This document shows positions 32,268-40,141 of a stretch of 64,000 nt of DNA, in pieces; the stretch's first letter is position 1, and each line of letters opens with the position of its first letter. Source of the DNA: Cohnella sp. AR92 (GTDB lineage Bacteria > Bacillota > Bacilli > Paenibacillales > Paenibacillaceae). The position numbers and the translations under genes are program-made. The stretch spans positions 1,079 through 65,078 of the forward strand of contig NZ_RZJR01000007.1 in assembly GCF_003990975.1 (NCBI RefSeq). Direction: 5' to 3'. The notes under the pieces are model-generated. The model was not told the origin of the DNA, did not search any database, and saw only the letters and a program-made list of their open reading frames with translations.

Positions 32268-33577
32268 TGGACGAGATCCTCCTCTTTGAACGATTTCGTC
32301 TGACGGAAGCTGAGGATAGAGATCGTCGCGATCATCAAGAAGACGATAATCCCGATGGCGGAAGCGACGTTGAACTTGCTATCGGCGTAGGTGAGCCCGA
32401 ACAGCCACGTCACCAGGAGGTCGGTATGGCCGGCGAATTGGTATTCCCCGGTCTTCGGGCCTCCGCCCGTCATCAGGTAGATGGCGTTGAAGTTATTGAT
32501 ATTGCCGGCAAATTGCGTGATCAGCACCGGTGCGGTTACGAACAGGATGCGCGGCAGCGTGATTTTCCAGAACTTCTGGTAAGCCGTGGCCCCGTCGACG
32601 TCGGCCGCTTCGTACAGATCCTTCGGAATGGTGGTGAGGACGCCCAGCATGAGAAGCATCGTTACCGGAATGCCTGCCCATGCGTTGACGAGAACGACAG
32701 TGAACTTCGCCCAGCTAGGATCGGAGAGCCAGCCGATCTTCGGAATGCCGAAGATGCCGAGGTATTGGTTGATCGGGCCGAACTCCCCGTTGAACAGATT
32801 GTTCATGATCAGCGCGGAGCACAGGAACGGAATGGCGAAGGGCAGCAGCAGAATCGTCCGCCAGAATTTCTTGAAGCGTATGCCCTTCTGCTGAATCAGC
32901 AGAGCGACGAGCAGTCCGCCGAAGTAGCACGTCACCGTGGAGAGAATCGCCCATTCGATCGTCCAGAGCAGGACGTTCCAGAACGTATGGCTCCAGGTTT
33001 TGAGCGTAAGCAGATCGACGAACGTCTTGAATCCAACCCAGTCGACCAGCTCCTTCGGAGGAAGGTGCGAGGGGCCGGAATAATTCGTGAACGCTATCAG
33101 AACGCCGAACAAGATCGGCAGAACAGTCAAGAACAGGATTCCGACGAAGGGAATCGTCAGCATCGTGATCGGGAAGTTCTTCTCGAACACGGCACGAACC
33201 GATTCGGAGAAACGGGCAACCTTGCCCCCGCTTTCCCGGACCAAACCGGTCTTATAGGCGTCTCGAACCATTAGCACATACAACCAGATGAAAATAAAGA
33301 GAATGATGAGAATGATCAAGCCTTGCACCAGCAGTTGAATCGAGTGATCCCCATGAACGGCTTTGTACACTTTGCCGACCTTAACCATCGATTGTTTCTT
33401 CTCGCCCAGCGTGACGATTCCCCATATCGCTCGATAAAGGTGTCCGGCGAAATACCAGATTCCCAGCGCGTCGATGGCCAGGAAGATGACTCCCTTTAGG
33501 TATTGTCTATTGTAGATCTGCCCAAGCCCCGGGGCGATGAGCGACAGTATGGCCGCTTGAATGCTCTTGCGCTGCAT
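32264..33577 (-). CDS. malF: Maltodextrin ABC transporter permease (MalF type)
   Basis: The 437-residue permease has an N-terminal extension with additional helices (AAILSLIAPGLGQIYNRQYLKG, about 1-60) before the usual MalF core, as in related Gram-positive MalF/MdxF proteins. The EAA loop is DLYEAADVDGATAYQKFWKI. It follows the binding-protein gene by 164 bp, a gap containing several hairpins, and overlaps malG by four bases. Confidence 0.92.
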   Translation of the reverse strand: MQRKSIQAAILSLIAPGLGQIYNRQYLKGVIFLAIDALGIWYFAGHLYRAIWGIVTLGEKKQSMVKVGKVYKAVHGDHSIQLLVQGLIILIILFIFIWLYVLMVRDAYKTGLVRESGGKVARFSESVRAVFEKNFPITMLTIPFVGILFLTVLPILFGVLIAFTNYSGPSHLPPKELVDWVGFKTFVDLLTLKTWSHTFWNVLLWTIEWAILSTVTCYFGGLLVALLIQQKGIRFKKFWRTILLLPFAIPFLCSALIMNNLFNGEFGPINQYLGIFGIPKIGWLSDPSWAKFTVVLVNAWAGIPVTMLLMLGVLTTIPKDLYEAADVDGATAYQKFWKITLPRILFVTAPVLITQFAGNINNFNAIYLMTGGGPKTGEYQFAGHTDLLVTWLFGLTYADSKFNVASAIGIIVFLMIATISILSFRQTKSFKEEDLVQ

Positions 33578-33635
33578 ATCGGAACCTCCCCATCCCTGCC
33601 AAACGAGTCAAAATGATAGTGCCGCTCAAGCAAAA

Positions 33636-33717
33636 ACGCCTTCGGCGTCCTTGGAAGCCGATGAGCTTCGCTCATAAACGGACGAGGGGCACCCGACCTT
33701 GCGGATAAGCGCCCCTC
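33636..33717 (-). promoter_or_regulatory. Intercistronic hairpins between malE and malF
   Basis: Three stems lie in this gap: ACGCC/GGCGT (33636-33648), ATGAGC/GCTCAT (33661-33675) and GAGGGGC/GCCCCTC (33684-33717). None has a proper T run on the minus strand. Partial termination or mRNA processing that favours binding-protein synthesis is likely by analogy with other malE-malF junctions. Confidence 0.6.
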
Positions 33718-33741
33718 TTCCTTATGATCCTTAATGGTTGA

Positions 33742-35067
33742 TTACTTAGTCGCCGCGTTAGCGTCTTGGATCTGCTTCACGGCGTTGTCCAGGGCCGCCT
33801 TCGGATCCTTGTTGTTATCCCAGATATCGGCCATTGCCGATTGGCCCGGAGTCCAGACGTTGCCCATCTGCGGAACCGCCGGCATCGGAGTGGAGTTCGA
33901 GAATTGCTCCAGGATGCCGATCAGCAGCGGGTCGGCCGTTACTGCCGGATCTGCTGCGGCCTCCTTGTTGGAAGGCAGCGTTCCGAGCTCTTGGAAGTCC
34001 TTAAGCTGCTCTTCCTTCGTCGTCGCGAAGCGGGTGAACAGCTTGGCTGCGTTCGGATACTTCGAGAAGGAGCTGACCGAGAAGCCCTTGACGCCGGAGA
34101 AGCTGACGTTCGGCTTGCCGTCGATCGTCGGAAGCGGAGCGATGCCGAAGTTGACGCCGGACTTCTTGTAATCGGCGATCGCCCAAGGACCGTTGATGTC
34201 GTAAGCGAGCTTGCCGCTCGTGAAGAGGCCCTTCTTCACGTCGAAGGTCGCGTCGGCGGTCTTCATCGGAATGATCTCATGAAGCTTCTGGTACAGCTTC
34301 GCGCCGGCGATGGCCGCGTCGTTGTTCAGGCCGATATCGTTGGTGTCGATTCCGCCGTTGCCGTAGACGTAGCCGCCCGGGGTTGCCAGGAACGAATATT
34401 GATAATAGAAGTTCTGTTCGAAGAGCAGCGCGTATTTGTTGTTCTTCGGATCGTTGAAGGTCTTGGCGAATTCGATGATTTCGTCGTAAGACTTGGCCGG
34501 GGTCTGAACGAGGTCCTTGTTGTAGAACATCGCGTACGTCTCGACCGAGCGGGGATAGCCGTACAGAACGCCGTCGAACGTGAACGCCTTGATCGAAGCT
34601 TCGCTGTTCTCTGCCTTCGTCTCTTCCTCGAAGTAATCGTTAGGAAGAATAAGGCCGGCCGCGACCGCTTTGCCGAGGTTATCGTGCGGGTAGATAACGA
34701 TGTCCGGACCGACGCCGGCGGGACCGTCGTTGATCAGCTTGTTGATCTGATCCGCTTCGCTTACTTCTTCGACCTTGACCGGAATGTTGTACTTCGCGGT
34801 GAATTCCTTGCCGATCTCCTCCATGCGGGCCATCATTTCCTTCGTCTCCCATACGACGAGGGTAGCGCCGTCTTCCGGGGCAAGCTCGTCGGATGCTTCT
34901 TCGGAAGCGGGAGCCGATGCGGATGGAGACGCGGATTCCGTTGCGGCAGGCTCGCTTCCTTCCGGAGATGCGTTGCTGCCCGAATTGCTGTTGCTGCCGC
35001 AAGCGGCGAGAGCGCCGGCCATCAGCGTTAATGTCGCGATCATGGATAAAGACTTGTTGATTTTCAC
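33742..35067 (-). CDS. malE: Maltodextrin-binding lipoprotein (MalE/MdxE type)
   Basis: The product is about 441 residues with a lipoprotein signal ending in LAAC (C23), a Ser/Ala/Glu-rich linker and a family 1 extracellular solute-binding domain (LVVWETKEMMARMEEIGKEF at its start; DIVIYPHDNLGKAVAAGLI; INGPWAIADYKKSGVNFGIAPLP is the typical MalE segment). I choose the GTG at 35067, since AGAGGGG lies nine bases before it and the signal peptide begins there; an ATG at 35100 is less likely. It is the first gene of malE-malF-malG-amylase and carries LacI-type operators upstream. Confidence 0.92.
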   Translation of the reverse strand: MKINKSLSMIATLTLMAGALAACGSNSNSGSNASPEGSEPAATESASPSASAPASEEASDELAPEDGATLVVWETKEMMARMEEIGKEFTAKYNIPVKVEEVSEADQINKLINDGPAGVGPDIVIYPHDNLGKAVAAGLILPNDYFEEETKAENSEASIKAFTFDGVLYGYPRSVETYAMFYNKDLVQTPAKSYDEIIEFAKTFNDPKNNKYALLFEQNFYYQYSFLATPGGYVYGNGGIDTNDIGLNNDAAIAGAKLYQKLHEIIPMKTADATFDVKKGLFTSGKLAYDINGPWAIADYKKSGVNFGIAPLPTIDGKPNVSFSGVKGFSVSSFSKYPNAAKLFTRFATTKEEQLKDFQELGTLPSNKEAAADPAVTADPLLIGILEQFSNSTPMPAVPQMGNVWTPGQSAMADIWDNNKDPKAALDNAVKQIQDANAATK

Positions 35068-35108
35068 CTTTTGTTTCCCCTCTCTTTTCGTTTGAATCAT
35101 CGATTACG

Positions 35109-35122
35109 TGCAAACGTTTGTA
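35109..35122. promoter_or_regulatory. MalR/LacI-type operator in the malE leader
   Basis: CAAACGTTTG (35111-35120) is a perfect palindrome with central CG, extended to TGCAAACGTTTGTA, some 40 bp before the malE start. A second half-like CAAACG follows at 35123. Confidence 0.8.
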
Positions 35123-35205
35123 CAAACGTGTTGAAAATGGCCGAAATCGGAGCTTCGCGAGCCCTATTTTCCGGTTCATTTCAGGCATTTTTCGCTCCAT
35201 TTGGT

Positions 35206-35220
35206 ATGTAAGCGCTTCAT
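35206..35220. promoter_or_regulatory. Candidate cre (CcpA) site upstream of malE
   Basis: ATGTAAGCGCTTCAT matches WTGNAANCGNWNNCW at 14 of 15 positions. It lies just downstream of a TATAGT -10 element (minus strand 35237-35232). Confidence 0.55.
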
Positions 35221-35253
35221 GCCGCTTCTTCACTATACATCATTTCATCCGAT

Positions 35254-35269
35254 TGCAAAAACGTTTGCA
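35254..35269. promoter_or_regulatory. MalR/LacI-type operator at the malE promoter
   Basis: TGCAAAAACGTTTGCA has arms TGCAAA/TTTGCA and a central ACG. It overlaps the expected -35 region of the leftward malE promoter whose -10 is TATAGT at 35237-35232. The sequence from 35270 to 35437 is AT-rich and shows nothing else that I recognise. Confidence 0.7.
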
Positions 35270-35437
35270 CAAACTCTTTTTACCAATTAACTAACCCCTT
35301 CTCTTTTAATTTCTCTTATTTTCTTCGTTTTTCTTAACGAATCAACTATTGGTAATCTTCTTTCCTTCTATTATTAAAACCATTCTTCTGCATGCGTTGC
35401 ACACTCCTCTCCTAGTCCGTTCCGCGCAAAGGCACCG

Positions 35438-35498
35438 TTTACAATCCCCAAACGTTCATGTAACATGGAAATAACAACAGCCATTGTTCAAACGATTG
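35438..35498 (+). promoter_or_regulatory. Promoter and operator of the malR gene
   Basis: TTTACA (35438-35443) and TAACAT (35461-35466) are 17 bp apart. CAAACGATTG (35489-35498), one mismatch from the operator CAAACGTTTG, lies just downstream of the expected start, so MalR probably represses its own gene. Confidence 0.6.
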
Positions 35499-35518
35499 CA
35501 CTATGCTGGAGGTAGCTT

Positions 35519-36550
35519 ATGTCCGTCACCATCAAAGACGTTGCCAAGAAGGCCGGAGTCTCTCCCTCCACCGTCTCCCGGGTGCTGTCCAATCATCCGC
35601 GGATCAGCCGGGAGACGACGAAGAAGGTCAAGGAGATCATGGAGGAGCTCGGCTACCATTCCAACATCATGGCCAGAAGCCTTGTCTCTAATAAAACGTA
35701 CACGCTCGGAATGATTCTTCCCCGTCCGGCGGAGGAGCTTTTCCAGAACCAATTCTTCGCGGAGAGCATCCGGGGCATCACGACCCAGGCTTCCCGCAAC
35801 GGCTACGACCTGCTGATGACCGCGGGCCACTCCGAACAAGGAGAGCTGGAGGCCGTCACCCGACTGGTGAAGGGACGCCGGGTCGATGGGGTTATCCTGC
35901 TGCAATCGCGCAAGAACGACCCGATCATCCAATTCCTGAAGAAGGAAGCGTTCCCGTTCATTCTGATCGGCCACGACCGGGAGCACGAGGACATTCTGTG
36001 CGTGGACAACGACAACGTGCAGGCCGCTTTCGACGCGACCCAGCATCTGATCTCGCAAGGCCATGCACGGATCGGCTTCGTCAGCGGACCTCCGAATCTG
36101 ACCGTTTCGCAGGATCGGCTTGAAGGCTTCCGCCAAGCGATGGATGCGAGCGGGCTGCGAGTCCAGCCGGAGTGGATCGTCGAAGGCGAGTTCCTGCAAG
36201 AGAGCGGTTATCGCGCGATGTCCTTCTTTATGAACCTGCCGGAGAGGCCGACGGCGCTCGTGGTCGTGGACGATCTGGTTACGTTCGGGGTGCTGCGCGG
36301 CTTGAACGAGCTGGGCTTCAAGGTTCCCGACGACCTCAGCCTCGTCAGCTTCAACAACATCGCGCTCGCCGAGTTGTCCTCGCCGCCTCTCAGCAGCGTC
36401 GACATCGGGATCTACCAGCTCGGTTATATGGCTTCCCAGCAATTGATTCGATTCATTCAAGAGGATAAGCCTCAGCAGATGAGCGTCATCGTGCCTCATC
36501 GGCTGATCGTTCGCGAATCCTCCCTTCATCCCACAAACAAACGGAGCTGA
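35519..36550 (+). CDS. malR: LacI-family regulator of maltodextrin genes (MalR type)
   Basis: The 343-residue protein begins with VTIKDVAKKAGVSPSTVSRV, a canonical LacI helix-turn-helix, and hinge ARSLVSNKTYTLGMILPR, followed by a periplasmic-binding-like effector domain. GGAGGT precedes the ATG. It is divergent from malE and five bases upstream of a GH15 gene. Three sites with the CAAACG(T/A)TTG core surround its promoter and that of malE, so it is almost certainly their repressor; maltose or maltodextrin as inducer is inferred from context. Confidence 0.92.
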   Translation: MSVTIKDVAKKAGVSPSTVSRVLSNHPRISRETTKKVKEIMEELGYHSNIMARSLVSNKTYTLGMILPRPAEELFQNQFFAESIRGITTQASRNGYDLLMTAGHSEQGELEAVTRLVKGRRVDGVILLQSRKNDPIIQFLKKEAFPFILIGHDREHEDILCVDNDNVQAAFDATQHLISQGHARIGFVSGPPNLTVSQDRLEGFRQAMDASGLRVQPEWIVEGEFLQESGYRAMSFFMNLPERPTALVVVDDLVTFGVLRGLNELGFKVPDDLSLVSFNNIALAELSSPPLSSVDIGIYQLGYMASQQLIRFIQEDKPQQMSVIVPHRLIVRESSLHPTNKRS

Positions 36551-36555
36551 ACGCA

Positions 36556-38553
36556 ATGACTGAATACCTCGACAACAAGCCTTACCTGATTGACGCCGTT
36601 ATCGGCAACTCCCGTTTCCTCGGTTCGGTTCTCCGAACCGGGCGTCTCGTTCGGTTCTGGTGGCCGCACGTCGACATGCCCCAGCACGCGGACGCGATCC
36701 GCGGGGGCATTCGAATGGCGGGCGCGGATCGCACGTCCTGGTTCGACGGCACGGAGGACGGCTGGCGCCATGAAGCCGCTTATGTGCCTCGGACGAATAT
36801 TTACAGCGTTCAAGCCTCCTCGCCGAGCTCGCCGATCGGCGTTCGTTCCGAGCTGTATGCCGTTCCCGACGAGGATGTCCTCGTGTTCGACTATCGCTTT
36901 ACCAACAACGGCAGCGGCCCCAGCTCGTTCTCGTTCTATTTCTTCGCATCGATTCTCGCAAGCGAGAACCCTTACTACCATACGACTCAGTTCCACCCGC
37001 ATGCGGATGCCCTGGTTCATTTCCGTCACGACTATTCTTTTGCGGTCTCGGGTGCAAACGTGTGCACTAAATATCAGGCCGGTTACGCTTGGAAGGCGGC
37101 CGATTCGGGCAGCTTGAACGGGGATTCCATCCAGATGTCGCCGGAAGGAACGATGGAATGGGCGTTCAACGAGGTCGCCCCCGGCGAGACGGTCGGCATG
37201 ACCGTCTATCTCGCCGCCGGCCGCCGGCAAGAAGCGGCGCTTGCGGCGTTGGCAGAAGCCAAGTCCGCTGGCATATCGTCCCTTCGCGCCCGGACGTTCA
37301 GCTACTGGCAGAACTTCCTCGACTCCGTTCCGCCTTGCCCGGTCGACCGCCCCGATCTCAACGAGCTCTATGAGCGTTCCTTGCTCGCGATGCGGCTGAT
37401 GACCGACGAACAGACGGGCAGCATCATCGCGGCTCCCGAATTCGACGAGCGATTCTCCCGATGCGGAGGCTATGCTTATTGTTGGGGCCGAGACGCCGCC
37501 TTTATCACCACCGCTCTCGACAAGGCGGGACTGCTGGAGATGTCCACCCGCTTCTACGAATGGACGCTCACCGCTCAGGATTCGGACGGCGCGTGGCAGC
37601 AGCGCCATTATCATGACGGCTCGCTCGCCCCTTCCTGGGGGCTTCAGATCGACGAGGGCTCTTCGATTCTATGGGGGATGTATCAGCACTATCTGGCTCT
37701 TCCGGAGCAAGAACGTTCGGCGTTCCTTGATTCGGTATGGGAGGCCGTACGCAAAGGCGCCGAGTTCCTCGTCCGCTCGATTGACGGCTCGAACAACCTG
37801 CCGATGGCAAGCCATGACCTGTGGGAGGAGCGCAACGGCCAGCACACCTATTCTTCCGCGGCGGTCTATGCGGGCCTGAAGGCGGCTGCCTCCTTGGCGG
37901 AACGGAAAGGCGAAGCAGCGAGTCTCTTCGGCGGTTGGAACGGTACCGCCGACCGAATCGCGGAGAAGATCACCACTCTCTGCTGGAACGAAGAGAACGG
38001 CGCGTTCTACCGCGGAGTCAACCTTGCGATCGAAGCTTGGAAGGTCGAGCAAGCGGAGCAAGCCGGCATGCCGGTCTCGCGGATCGTCGACGAGAAAGGC
38101 TATACCCGCTATCGCCAAGCCTTCGATCCGATCGTCGACGTCAGCCTGCTCGGCATCTCCGTCCCGTTCGCCGTCGTCGCGCCGGATCATCCGCAAGCCG
38201 TTCGCACCGCCGATGCCGTCGAGCGTGCCTTGACCGTCCCCGTCGTTGGCGGCATCAAGCGCTACGAGGACGATAACTACATCGGCGGCAACCCTTGGAT
38301 TCTGACCACCCTGTGGCTAGCTCAGTACCGGGCAAGCAACGGACAGCTCGACGAGGCGCAGAAGCTCCTCGACTGGGCGGTCCGGCACCGGACGATCTCC
38401 GGGCTGCTTCCGGAGCAAGTCGACCGCAGCACCGGCGACACCGCCTGGGTCGTCCCGCTGACCTGGTCTCACGCCATGTTCATCCTGACGGTTCATCTAA
38501 TTGCGGAAGCTCGAACGAAGAGCGAGTTGTCGGCTGAGTCGGCGAATAGGTAA
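36556..38553 (+). CDS. GH15 glucoamylase/glucodextranase-type glycosidase
   Basis: The 665-residue protein lacks a signal peptide and is likely cytoplasmic. It has an N-terminal beta-sandwich (about 1-270) and an (alpha/alpha)6 barrel (about 290-650) with CWGRDAAFITTALDKAGL, and the C-terminal LLPEQVDRSTGDTAWVVPLTWSH where the GH15 catalytic base Glu is expected. It would release glucose from imported maltodextrins or isomalto-oligosaccharides. It is cotranscribed with malR. A sequence GTGCAAACGTGTGCAC inside it (37052-37067) resembles the MalR operator. Confidence 0.9.
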   Translation: MTEYLDNKPYLIDAVIGNSRFLGSVLRTGRLVRFWWPHVDMPQHADAIRGGIRMAGADRTSWFDGTEDGWRHEAAYVPRTNIYSVQASSPSSPIGVRSELYAVPDEDVLVFDYRFTNNGSGPSSFSFYFFASILASENPYYHTTQFHPHADALVHFRHDYSFAVSGANVCTKYQAGYAWKAADSGSLNGDSIQMSPEGTMEWAFNEVAPGETVGMTVYLAAGRRQEAALAALAEAKSAGISSLRARTFSYWQNFLDSVPPCPVDRPDLNELYERSLLAMRLMTDEQTGSIIAAPEFDERFSRCGGYAYCWGRDAAFITTALDKAGLLEMSTRFYEWTLTAQDSDGAWQQRHYHDGSLAPSWGLQIDEGSSILWGMYQHYLALPEQERSAFLDSVWEAVRKGAEFLVRSIDGSNNLPMASHDLWEERNGQHTYSSAAVYAGLKAAASLAERKGEAASLFGGWNGTADRIAEKITTLCWNEENGAFYRGVNLAIEAWKVEQAEQAGMPVSRIVDEKGYTRYRQAFDPIVDVSLLGISVPFAVVAPDHPQAVRTADAVERALTVPVVGGIKRYEDDNYIGGNPWILTTLWLAQYRASNGQLDEAQKLLDWAVRHRTISGLLPEQVDRSTGDTAWVVPLTWSHAMFILTVHLIAEARTKSELSAESANR

Positions 38554-38592
38554 GTGCGCGGAGCCTGTTCGGAATTCGCATAGGACAGTCAG

Positions 38593-38862
38593 CCCATTTA
38601 AGTAACCATTACTCATTTAGCGTGGCTTCATACGGTCGGCGCCCTCAAATGAGTATCCATTACTCATTTAGCATGGCTTCGTGCAGTCGGCGCGCTCAAA
38701 TGAGTAACCATTACTCATTTAGCATGGCTTCGTGCAGTCGGCGCGCTCAAATGAGTAACCATTACTCATTTAGTATGGCTTCATACGGTCGGCGCCCTCA
38801 TATGAGTAACCATTACTCATTTAGCGTGGCTTCATACGGTCGGCGCCCTCATATGAGTAACT
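38593..38862. repeat. Array of five 51-bp palindromic units
   Basis: Each unit is a 23-nt palindrome with arms AAATGAGTAA and TTACTCATTT around CCA, plus a 28-nt spacer that begins AG(C/T)(G/A)TGGCTTC. Full palindromes start at 38647, 38698, 38749 and 38800; a degenerate one lies at about 38596 and a half one at 38851. The period is exactly 51 bp. Spacers occur in two types (CATACGG...GCCCTC and GTGCAGT...GCGCTC). The array lies between the convergent GH15 and hydrolase genes. Confidence 0.95.
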
Positions 38863-38896
38863 AGGACTCCATTCTAGTTTCTTCGTAAATAACCCA

Positions 38897-38945
38897 AAAG
38901 CCCATGAATACCTCCGATAGCTTCGGACGGTCTTCATGGGCTTTC
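38897..38945 (-). terminator. Terminator of the alpha/beta hydrolase gene
   Basis: AAAGCCCATGAA pairs with TTCATGGGCTTT around a 24-nt loop containing CCGATAGCTTCGG. On the minus strand the stem ends in TTTTGGG. Confidence 0.8.
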
Positions 38946-38948
38946 ACG

Positions 38949-39773
38949 TTAAATGCTCCAATGCTGCCAATCGCTTTGGCGCTGCTCATAGCTTGCGAGC
39001 CAATCCTTCGTCGCCTTGAACAGCTCCTTCTTGTATTCTCCGCGCGTGAACGTGTGGTCCGCCTGGAAAACAATCACCTTCTCGCAGCGACCCTCGCCGC
39101 GCAGCCAGAACGTCTTCTCCAGCAGGAAGGTGTAGTCCACCGGAATGACCTCGTCGCCCGTTCCGTGCACGAGCAGCACGTCGCCATGGAACTTCTGCGT
39201 CTCCTGGAACGGCTGGTGCTTCAGGAGAGCGTCGAAGAACGACGGCCTCAGCTCGTAGCCCAGATAGTCGGCCGAGCCCTTCGTGACCGCGTCGTCGTAA
39301 ATCTTGCGTCCGACGATGCGCAGAATATCGTTGAACGGATAACCGACCGGCGCCCATAGGATCAGCGATTTAACCCTGCGATCCCGCACCGCCGTCAGCA
39401 AGGAGACGGCTCCGCCCAGGCTGTGGCCCAGCAGGGTCACTCGGCAAGGATCGACGATATCGAGCGCCAACGCGTAATCCAGCACCGATCTCGTCTGCTC
39501 GATCATCGAATCGATTCCGTGGTCGCCGTACACCCCGTCGCTCTCCCCGCAGCCCGCGAAGTCGAAGCGAATGACGAGATTCCCCTGATCGGCCAGCTCC
39601 GCGGCCGCCAGGACGAACAGGCGGTCAACCCCCACTCGGCTGCCTACGAAACCGTGATTGACGATAATGACCGGCCACTTTTTCTCGCCGCTATGGTTAT
39701 GAATATCGCTGGGATAATGAATGGTTGCCGCCAGATTCAGCCCTTCGTGTCGGATCGTCAATGCTCGTTGCAT
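38949..39773 (-). CDS. Alpha/beta hydrolase (esterase/acyl peptidase type)
   Basis: This 274-residue cytoplasmic hydrolase has an oxyanion segment VNHGFVGSRVG, FDFAGCGESDG, the nucleophile elbow LLGHSLGGAVS, the acid in LVHGTGDEVIP and the base in QADHTF. It matches the serine aminopeptidase S33-like or cinnamoyl-esterase group; the substrate is not known. AAGGAGG precedes the ATG. It is a single-gene unit between a repeat array and the purine operon. Confidence 0.85.
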   Translation of the reverse strand: MQRALTIRHEGLNLAATIHYPSDIHNHSGEKKWPVIIVNHGFVGSRVGVDRLFVLAAAELADQGNLVIRFDFAGCGESDGVYGDHGIDSMIEQTRSVLDYALALDIVDPCRVTLLGHSLGGAVSLLTAVRDRRVKSLILWAPVGYPFNDILRIVGRKIYDDAVTKGSADYLGYELRPSFFDALLKHQPFQETQKFHGDVLLVHGTGDEVIPVDYTFLLEKTFWLRGEGRCEKVIVFQADHTFTRGEYKKELFKATKDWLASYEQRQSDWQHWSI

Positions 39774-39939
39774 GGAAGCCGCCTCCTTATTCCTTTAATT
39801 CCGATTAACTTAGTATGTATTAAATTTACACGCTAACCTTCCGTCTGTCAAGGGATCGTAAACAGCCTTCTGCTAATCCGCATCAAAATTGGACATTCTT
39901 AGAACAGAGTTACTCTACATCCATCCGAGGTGATCGCTA

Positions 39940-40059
39940 ATGGACCACATCGTGAACTGGCTCACGCACCACGTGCTGACGACCATCCTTATTCTCGGCA
40001 GCGTGTTCGCCGTCTCCTACGTGTTCGCGAACCGCAAAGCGCTGTTCTGGAAGGAATAA
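39940..40059 (+). CDS. Small membrane protein, 39 residues
   Basis: A short open frame encodes a protein beginning MDHIVNWLTHHVLTT, with one hydrophobic helix (TTILILGSVFAVSYVFA, residues 14-30) and a short basic tail ending FWKE. CGAGGTGAT lies eight bases before the ATG and a strong terminator follows the stop by four bases, which together suggest a real single-gene transcript. No family is recognised. It has its own orientation, convergent with purD. Confidence 0.6.
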   Translation: MDHIVNWLTHHVLTTILILGSVFAVSYVFANRKALFWKE

Positions 40060-40063
40060 AGAA

Positions 40064-40112
40064 AACCGCCAGAGCGATTCTCCCCTAAGGAGACCGCCTG
40101 GCGGTTCTTCTT
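40064..40112. terminator. Bidirectional terminator of the purine operon and the small gene
   Basis: AACCGCCAG pairs with CTGGCGGTT around a long loop. TTCTT follows on the plus strand and TTCTTTATT on the minus strand, so it ends both the 39-residue gene and the purine operon. Confidence 0.85.
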
Positions 40113-40141
40113 GCGGTATGACATCCGCTTCTCAAAGCCGA

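Noticed and set aside
38622..38864. 80-residue repetitive frame over the 38.6-kb array
   Set aside because: Same cause: it is a consequence of the 51-bp period, and conservation follows the DNA palindromes, not the codons.
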